Source of the DNA: Candidatus Woesearchaeota archaeon
Lineage (GTDB): Archaea; Nanobdellota; Nanobdellia; SCGC-AAA011-G17; GW2011-AR20
DNA: 10,370 nucleotides
Direction of reading: 5' to 3'
Assembly: GCA_018302725.1 (NCBI GenBank)
Contig: JAGVZJ010000032.1
Location: 1-10,370 of the forward strand
Shown: positions 1-4,175 of the stretch, piece after piece
Layout of the letters: each line of letters begins with the position of its first letter
How positions within the stretch are numbered: the first letter of the stretch is position 1
Made by a program: the position numbers and the translations under genes
The notes under the pieces: generated by a model
The model's input: only the letters and a program-made list of their open reading frames with translations
The model's database searches: none
Told to the model about the DNA's origin: nothing

Positions 1-366
1 AGTGTCATTTGTCCCTAAAAGTGAAAATGAAGCTCCATTCGCAATAACCAAAGATGCTCTATGCATAACATATTCATGAGAAACATCGCTATAGGAAAAG
101 CAAACTTCATCTATTTTATATTTCTTAATTAATTTCGGCAAATCCTCTTCAGGATAAATAGGAATTCCTTTTTTATACAATCTTCCAGCCATAGATTTAG
201 GAAAAACTCTCTTTTCTATTCCAGGAATTTGGTCTGCAGTAAATCCTATTACGTTATAAGCTGGGTTGTCCTTAAAGTATATAAGGAAATTATGAAACTC
301 GCGGAACTAAGTTCTATCGCGGCCCCCAGCTCCAAGGATTATTAAATTTCTTTTATTTTTTTTCAC
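1..366 (-). CDS. Cyclic 2,3-diphosphoglycerate synthetase-like GTPase (COG2403 type), 5' part only, frame interrupted by an in-frame TAG
   Basis: Read from a GTG at 366, the frame gives NLIILGAGGRD, then six extra codons including TAG (307-309), then FHNFLIYFKDNPAYNV, IPGIEKRVFPKSMAG, IPIYPEEDLPKLIKKY, DEVCFSYSDVSHEYVMH and, at the left edge, LLGTNDT. These blocks match the N-terminal part of the archaeal family annotated as cyclic 2,3-diphosphoglycerate synthetase or predicted GTPase, where the motif is normally continuous (GRDFHNF). Without 18 bases the frame is perfect, and no other lesion is seen in the 120 codons present. The start is supported by GAGGTG (376-381) nine bases upstream, overlapping the end of the endonuclease gene. 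The C-terminal P-loop part lies outside the window. It could be a pseudogene, a gene rescued by ribosome bypassing, or an assembly error. The family match is from memory of its motifs; the stop is seen directly. Confidence 0.75.
299..322 (-). repeat. 18-bp insertion flanked by a 6-bp direct repeat, forming a hairpin with an in-frame stop
   Basis: On the plus strand TCGCGG occurs at 299-304 and again at 317-322, separated by 12 bases holding a near-perfect palindrome (GAACTAAGTTC, 304-314). In the minus-strand transcript this folds as CGCG (321-318), a 3-nt AUA bulge, GAAC (314-311), a UUA loop, GUUC (307-304) and CGCG (303-300). The TAG codon of the GTPase frame spans the loop and inner stem. 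Removing 18 bases, with one repeat copy, restores GR(D/E)FHNF. The structure and repeats are direct observations; the insertion interpretation rests on the family motif being continuous. Confidence 0.75.
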
Positions 367-369
367 AAA

Positions 370-1320
370 CTATTTCACCTCTTTTATTAAACTTAATAAA
401 GCCCTACCCTCTTCAGTTAAAGAGTAGCATTTACATGAATGGAATCTATTATTTATATGTTTGTATTCTGACTTGACTAAACCTAAACTAACATCCCTAT
501 TCATAGCGTCTCTTACAGACCAGTGGGAATTACCAGAAAGTTCTGCTATCTTAAGCACATCCAATGGTTGAACTTCAATCTTATCCCAGTATTTTACTCT
601 AGAGCGAGTATATTGCTTATTTCTATAGCCCCGAATGAGTTTACTCCATTGTCTATCTAAATCAATAAAAATATTATCTAATATAATTTTAGTAATAATA
701 TTAACATTACAATAACTGAGCTCATAACATTCTTTTGTCATTCTAATATTGGGGTTTTTTCCATAAAGTAAAGTGCAAATAGTGACAAGATAATCTAGAT
801 ATTCTCTCTTTTTAATAGTTATAACAAAACTATGAATTTGTTTATTTCTCAAAACTACACACCCATCTCCAACAGAATATCCTTGCAAAAAAGAACGACT
901 TAGAGATTTATCCAATAATATCTTTTGCATACATTGATAAAAATAATCATTGACAAACAAGGACAATGCTCTACTATTAATGCGAAAATCCAAAGTTTCT
1001 TTTGTGGCCAGCTTAGAATAAGACAAATCAACTCTTATTCCCGGGTAGTGTTCATTGAACCTTTTTATAGAAGTTTCATCTAAGTTGTTAGTATGAATAT
1101 AACACCTCCAGTCTTTGTAACCTAATCCAATAAATGTAAAAATTCTTAATGCTTTATTGACTAAAGGAAGGTCGCTATTAGCAAACCCAATTAAATTCTT
1201 TGATTTTGTGCCCTCTGCAAAATAAAATCCAATTAACCAAGATATATCTTCATCTAGTCTTACATTTTTACTAGTTAGAGAAAGGTACTTTCTTTTCAAG
1301 GAACAATCAATTGGATACAT
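370..1320 (-). CDS. Free-standing LAGLIDADG homing endonuclease-like protein with C-terminal winged helix
   Basis: This 316-residue protein has two LAGLIDADG-type helices, WLIGFYFAEG (28-37) and FLQGYSVGDG (144-153), each ending in an acidic residue at the catalytic position (E36, D152). It therefore looks like a single-chain, pseudo-symmetric endonuclease with an intact metal site. Residues about 250-312, ending in CYSLTEEGRALL, resemble a winged-helix DNA-binding domain. No intein splice motifs (N-terminal Cys/Ser block, C-terminal His-Asn) are visible and no host frame surrounds it, so it is a free-standing gene. It ends five bases before the start of the interrupted GTPase gene, whose ribosome binding site it contains. 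The ATG at 1320 has no clear Shine-Dalgarno. The frame stays open upstream to a TGA near 1399, but without a standard start. It may cut, or once have cut, the uninterrupted GTPase gene. A regulatory protein derived from such an enzyme is an alternative. Confidence 0.8.
   Translation of the reverse strand: MYPIDCSLKRKYLSLTSKNVRLDEDISWLIGFYFAEGTKSKNLIGFANSDLPLVNKALRIFTFIGLGYKDWRCYIHTNNLDETSIKRFNEHYPGIRVDLSYSKLATKETLDFRINSRALSLFVNDYFYQCMQKILLDKSLSRSFLQGYSVGDGCVVLRNKQIHSFVITIKKREYLDYLVTICTLLYGKNPNIRMTKECYELSYCNVNIITKIILDNIFIDLDRQWSKLIRGYRNKQYTRSRVKYWDKIEVQPLDVLKIAELSGNSHWSVRDAMNRDVSLGLVKSEYKHINNRFHSCKCYSLTEEGRALLSLIKEVK
376..381 (-). promoter_or_regulatory. Ribosome binding site for the GTPase gene
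   Basis: The minus strand reads GAGGTG nine bases ahead of the GTG at 366. It lies inside the last codons of the endonuclease gene (stop TAG at 370-372), so translation of the two is probably coupled. It is the main reason for choosing the GTG start. Confidence 0.6.
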
Positions 1321-1337
1321 GAAACTTGATTTATAAG

Positions 1338-1364
1338 CCTGACGCGTGAGGTTGTCCGATGGAC
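1338..1364 (-). promoter_or_regulatory. Two adjacent small inverted repeats in the endonuclease leader
   Basis: Between the TATA-like box and the ATG at 1320 lie two inverted repeats: GTCC-ATC-GGAC (1354-1364) and CCT-C-ACGCGT-C-AGG (1338-1351), in minus-strand reading. This patch is visibly richer in G and C than its surroundings. It could be an operator, a leader hairpin hiding the start, or the edge of an inserted cassette. Nothing in the sequence decides between these. Confidence 0.35.
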
Positions 1365-1382
1365 TAGTGAATGGAATATATA

Positions 1383-1390
1383 CTTTATAA
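1383..1390 (-). promoter_or_regulatory. TATA-like box upstream of the endonuclease gene
   Basis: The minus strand reads TTATAAAG within an AT-rich stretch just downstream of the regulator's stop. A transcript starting about 25 bases on, near 1360, would carry a leader of roughly 40 bases before the ATG at 1320, including the two inverted repeats. The endonuclease and GTPase genes could therefore have their own transcript. Confidence 0.4.
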
Positions 1391-1405
1391 TATATATCAG
1401 ATTTT

Positions 1406-2119
1406 TTAAGTTTTTGCTATTTTCCATAACAACTCAAACTGTTTTCTATAGCTGTCTGCCACATTTTCATTTTTTATCGAAATAACGGTTAAAGGCTCCC
1501 AGATAATAACGCAAGTATAGTCTCCAAAAGTAAACATTGGGGTTGGATTAAAATATTCCTTTGGTAAATACTTATACTTTATGTTTGGTTGCTTATAAAC
1601 AAATTTAGCCCCTTCAAATGTTATCCTTCTCTCTTTGATTCCCGCTAGCTTTTCTTTTCTAAAATATTGTTTAATCTCAAATGGAAAAACTGCTTCAAAC
1701 ATTGATTCATCTATGCCTATACCCAGTAGTTCCTTCTTTTCCTTTAGAGCTAAATTTAAAATTGTTTTAAAGCCTTCTTTCCCTTTGTATACCTCAACAT
1801 TAATCTCTTCTCTTTTAATTTGAGCAAGCTTAACTAAATCAGGAAGAATATCTCTAATGTTATCCTCTTTCTCCTTAATTAAATCCAATAGTTTATCAGG
1901 ATGTGCAGCCTTATAATATCTAGTTCCATTTTTAATGACAAAGCTTGCCAATCCCTTATTCAGCAGCTTTTCAATAAAATCATAAATTGTGGTTCTGTGG
2001 AGTTTTGTTTCTTCTTTTATCTTGTTTACAGGAGAGCTTCCTAGTTTTAATAATACTAAATAAACTCTCGACTCTCCATCGCTCAAGCCTGCCTGTTGTA
2101 GAATTTCCTGATTAGTCAT
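1406..2119 (-). CDS. TrmB-family transcriptional regulator
   Basis: This 237-residue protein has the TrmB layout. Residues 1-75 form a winged helix-turn-helix: GLSDGESRVYLVLLKLG, then PVNKIKEETKLHRTTIYDFIEKLLNKGLAS with the recognition helix, then the wing KNGTRYYKAAHPDKLLDLIKEK. A short coiled linker follows, then a PLD-like C-terminal domain from about 105 to 235. TrmB-family proteins sense sugars or related metabolites in Euryarchaeota, but the ligand here cannot be read from sequence. The ATG at 2119 lies about 26 bases after a TATA-like box, which fits a leaderless message. The gene is divergent from the beta-barrel-like gene across 108 bases, so it probably controls that interval. The endonuclease gene lies 85 bases downstream on the same strand. 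Confidence 0.85.
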   Translation of the reverse strand: MTNQEILQQAGLSDGESRVYLVLLKLGSSPVNKIKEETKLHRTTIYDFIEKLLNKGLASFVIKNGTRYYKAAHPDKLLDLIKEKEDNIRDILPDLVKLAQIKREEINVEVYKGKEGFKTILNLALKEKKELLGIGIDESMFEAVFPFEIKQYFRKEKLAGIKERRITFEGAKFVYKQPNIKYKYLPKEYFNPTPMFTFGDYTCVIIWEPLTVISIKNENVADSYRKQFELLWKIAKT

Positions 2120-2140
2120 ATGTTTCTAGAATGCTTTAGG

Positions 2141-2148
2141 TATTTAAA
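2141..2148 (-). promoter_or_regulatory. TATA-like box for the TrmB-type regulator (leaderless start)
   Basis: The minus strand reads TTTAAATA centred near 2144. Archaeal transcription starts about 25 bases downstream, which falls on the ATG at 2119. This supports both an archaeal host and the chosen start. Confidence 0.6.
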
Positions 2149-2178
2149 CATTGCTGTCTTAAAAACGACAACTAGAAC

Positions 2179-2185
2179 TTATATA
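2179..2185 (+). promoter_or_regulatory. TATA-like box for the beta-barrel-like gene
   Basis: TTATATA at 2179-2185 predicts a transcription start near 2207, giving a leader of about 20 bases that contains a GAGGT ribosome binding site (2216-2220) eight bases or so before the ATG at 2228. The box is only about 30 bases from the regulator's own TATA-like box on the other strand. A single bound regulator could cover both. Confidence 0.55.
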
Positions 2186-2227
2186 CTAGCACCACTATTA
2201 AGTAATTATTAAAGTGAGGTAAAGAAA

Positions 2228-2944
2228 ATGAAAAATAGATTATCAGTGGGAAAAAAAGCAAGAAGACATGCAGGGATAGCTCTAGCAATAGGCTCTTCTT
2301 TATTGCACACAGGAAACAGTTCAGCGCAAATAGAGGATCAAAAGCAAAGTTCTCCTTATAATATACAAGTTGTTTTAGATGGAAACTCAAATTGCATATT
2401 AAGAGGTATCTCTATTAGCGATAAGCCTGTAATACAACCTCTTTTAACAGTAAACAGGGGTGCTATTACGGGTTCGGTTTTGGGGGTTATTGATCCAAAT
2501 AATCGAAATGCAAACGAAGTTGATGTATCAATAGACTACACAAGACCATTAAGTGGAAGGATTAACTTGTCTGCAGGATATACTTACACAGATTTTCGGG
2601 ATATCAAAGAAAAAACACAAGAAGCATATGCAGGGATATCATTGAATACTAAACTAAACCCTAATGTCTACCTATACCGAGATTCCGATCTTGTAAAAGG
2701 TACTTATGGTGAAACCTCAGTCTCAAGAAACTTTAGAAGGTTAGAAACAAGATTAGGTCTAGGATACAATCATAGATACTTTAGAGAAGGAACAGGGATT
2801 AGTCATATAAACGCATCAGTTAATCTGCCGCTGCAATTAAGCAGGAAAACAAGATTAACAGGCAAACTAAACTATGTTAAAGCACTAAACAGAGAATTCA
2901 AAGATAACACTACTTATGGAATTGGTGTAAAAAGAGATCTCTAA
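2228..2944 (+). CDS. Secreted beta-barrel-like protein, function unknown
   Basis: The 238-residue protein begins with a basic stretch (KKARRHAG) and a hydrophobic segment (IALAIGSSLL) ending in a plausible signal-peptidase site, SSAQ (31-34). From about residue 75 it is a series of short amphipathic strands with alternating polar and aromatic or aliphatic residues, separated by turns: EVDVSIDYTRPL, RINLSAGYTYTDF, EAYAGISLNT, NVYLYRDSDLVKG, TRLGLGYNHRYF, INASVNLPLQL, TRLTGKLNYVKAL, TTYGIGVKRDL. I count about eight to ten. This is the pattern of bacterial outer-membrane beta-barrels, although the last residue is Leu rather than the usual Phe. An archaeon with one membrane has no obvious place for such a barrel, so an S-layer-associated or host-contact role, or a soluble beta-rich fold, is possible. 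It is the only plus-strand gene here and is probably controlled by the divergent regulator. Function is not recognised. Confidence 0.65.
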   Translation: MKNRLSVGKKARRHAGIALAIGSSLLHTGNSSAQIEDQKQSSPYNIQVVLDGNSNCILRGISISDKPVIQPLLTVNRGAITGSVLGVIDPNNRNANEVDVSIDYTRPLSGRINLSAGYTYTDFRDIKEKTQEAYAGISLNTKLNPNVYLYRDSDLVKGTYGETSVSRNFRRLETRLGLGYNHRYFREGTGISHINASVNLPLQLSRKTRLTGKLNYVKALNREFKDNTTYGIGVKRDL

Positions 2945-2946
2945 AT

Positions 2947-2961
2947 CAATAGATCCTATTG
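2947..2961. terminator. Short perfect hairpin between convergent genes
   Basis: CAATAG-ATC-CTATTG is a perfect 6-bp stem with a 3-base loop. It starts three bases after the beta-barrel stop codon and overlaps the arcC stop on the other strand. Its position suits a bidirectional 3'-end structure. There is no clear T-tract after it, so termination is only a suggestion. Confidence 0.3.
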
Positions 2962-3927
2962 TCTAGTAATCAAAGTTCCAGCTTTTCCATTTAAAGCTTT
3001 TTCAGCATGCTCAATATCTGTGATTATAACTCTTTTCCCGGTTTTTAGAAAATCTAAAGCTGCCTCTATTTTTGGTCCCATGCTTCCAGGAGGAAACTCC
3101 CCATTTTCTAAATAGTTTATTTTTGGTCCCATGCTTCCAGGAGGAAACTCCCCATTTTCTAAATAGTTTTTGGCCTCTTTAACACTTAGTTTTTTTAATT
3201 TGATTTCATTCTTTTTGCCGTAGTTTAAACAAACATTTTTAACACCTGTTAATATCAGCAAAGTATCAGCATTTATGCTTTTTCCCAAACAGGAAGAAGC
3301 CCAATCTTTGTCTATTACCCCCTCTACCCCAATAAGTCTCCCAGATTTATTTATGACAGGAATGCCCCCTCCCCCTCCGCAAATAACAACATTGTCTTTT
3401 CTAACTAAAAAGTCTATAGTCTTAAACTCTAAAATCTTAGTAGGTTTTGGTGAAGGAACAACTCTCCTATACCCCCTGTTAGAATCCTTTCTAATTTTAT
3501 ACTTTCTGCTTAATTTCTTATACTGTGAATGAGTATAGAATGGACCGATAAATTTAGTTGGATTTTTAAAAGCAGGATCATTTCTATTTACTAGTACCTG
3601 TGTTAAAATAACAATAATGTTTTTTCTTGTGTTCCTTAATTCATTGGTTAATTGCTCCTCTAAAGGATATCCAATTAACCCTTGGGATTGAGCACCGAGA
3701 ATATCCAGAGGCATTGGCGGCACTTTATTTCTGGCTATTTCATTTTGAAGAAGCAAGTTGCCTATTTCATATCCATTTCCGTGTGTGATAACAACTCTGT
3801 ATTTTTTCACAATAGGAGCAATCACTTTTGACATCTGCCTAATATTGTTTATTAAAGTGCTATAAGTCTCTTTTTCTCCTTTCTGGATTATTGCATTCCC
3901 GCCCAAGGCAAGAACTACGGTTTTCAT
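2956..3927 (-). CDS. arcC: Carbamate kinase with an internal tandem duplication
   Basis: Carbamate kinase interconverts ATP plus carbamate and ADP plus carbamoyl phosphate, either making ATP in the arginine deiminase or related routes or supplying carbamoyl phosphate. The 323-residue protein starts MKTVVLALGGNAI (the nucleotide-binding GGNA loop). It then has THGNGYEIGNLL, GAQSQGLIGY, GYRRVVPSPKP, the Gly-rich VICGGGGGIPV, VEGVIDKDWASSCL with the conserved Lys-Asp pair, and a C-terminal VIITDIEHAEKALNGKAGTLI. All are family blocks in the right order. Residues 254-270 and 271-287 are identical 17-residue copies ending in GSMGPKI; only the second leads into EAALDF as normal. Without one copy the protein is about 306 residues, the usual length. 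An ATG ten codons upstream (3957) is possible, but the family start and the promoter position favour 3927. Whether the duplicated form is active is unknown. Confidence 0.9.
   Translation of the reverse strand: MKTVVLALGGNAIIQKGEKETYSTLINNIRQMSKVIAPIVKKYRVVITHGNGYEIGNLLLQNEIARNKVPPMPLDILGAQSQGLIGYPLEEQLTNELRNTRKNIIVILTQVLVNRNDPAFKNPTKFIGPFYTHSQYKKLSRKYKIRKDSNRGYRRVVPSPKPTKILEFKTIDFLVRKDNVVICGGGGGIPVINKSGRLIGVEGVIDKDWASSCLGKSINADTLLILTGVKNVCLNYGKKNEIKLKKLSVKEAKNYLENGEFPPGSMGPKINYLENGEFPPGSMGPKIEAALDFLKTGKRVIITDIEHAEKALNGKAGTLITRQ
3067..3169. repeat. Perfect 51-bp tandem duplication inside arcC
   Basis: The 51 bases at 3068-3118 are repeated exactly at 3119-3169. The unit is a multiple of three, so arcC stays in frame and gains 17 residues containing a second GSMGPK motif. 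Complete identity at synonymous positions points to a very recent event or an assembly error. Confidence 0.95.
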
Positions 3928-3960
3928 TGATTCCACTTTCTTTTTAAAAGAGAGCATTTC

Positions 3961-3970
3961 TTTAAATAAT
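3961..3970 (-). promoter_or_regulatory. TATA-like box for arcC
   Basis: The minus strand reads ATTATTTAAA in the 61-base gap between the lipoprotein stop and the arcC start at 3927. It predicts a transcription start near 3940, which would exclude the upstream ATG at 3957 and leave a leader of about 12 bases with a weak GTGGA before the ATG at 3927. Confidence 0.4.
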
Positions 3971-3988
3971 TTATCCTACAAAAGAATA

Positions 3989-4174
3989 TCAACTCAATTG
4001 TTTATTAAGGCTATCCAAGTCGGTACTTAAATTTGTCAAGTCATTGCTTAATTCCGAAACTGTTTGCTTCGCTTCTTTTTCTGATCGTACAGTTGACTTA
4101 TCTTCTCCAATATTGCAGCCTATTACTCCAATTAATACAAAAAGCAATAACAGCAAGCATATCATTTTTTTCAT
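3989..4174 (-). CDS. Small predicted lipoprotein with a coiled-coil tail
   Basis: This 61-residue protein has a classic lipoprotein signal: a basic start (MKKM), a run of Leu/Ile/Val, and a VIGC lipobox-like end that would leave Cys at the N-terminus of a mature chain of about 41 residues. The mature part is polar and rich in Glu, Lys, Ser and Leu with regular spacing (TVSELSNDLTNLSTDLDSLN), suggesting a short amphipathic helix or coiled coil. I chose the ATG at 4174 because GAGGTGA (4180-4186) lies just ahead of it; a GTG at 4183 would overlap that site. The start is one base beyond the stop of the Cys-rich exported protein, so the two are probably translationally coupled and may act together at the cell surface. 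No family is recognised. Confidence 0.65.
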   Translation of the reverse strand: MKKMICLLLLLFVLIGVIGCNIGEDKSTVRSEKEAKQTVSELSNDLTNLSTDLDSLNKQLS

Positions 4175-4175
4175 C

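Noticed and set aside
307..309. TAG read through as pyrrolysine or another amino acid
   Set aside because: The family has no extra residues at this place, and plain read-through would still leave a six-residue insertion inside the GRD-FHNF motif. No pyrrolysine genes are visible.
299..322. A tiny archaeal bulge-helix-bulge intron in the GTPase transcript
   Set aside because: The hairpin has a 3-nt bulge, a 4-bp helix and a 3-nt loop, which resembles a relaxed splicing motif. Cutting at the usual positions would remove about seven bases and shift the frame, whereas restoring the protein needs 18.
370..1320. An intein or group I intron-encoded endonuclease
   Set aside because: There are no intein splice blocks, no host exon frames on either side and no recognisable intron core; the gene has its own start and stop between two other genes.
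3928..3957. Ten-codon N-terminal extension of carbamate kinase from the ATG at 3957
   Set aside because: The family starts at MKTVVLALGGNA. The upstream ATG would lie ahead of the transcription start predicted from the TATA-like box.
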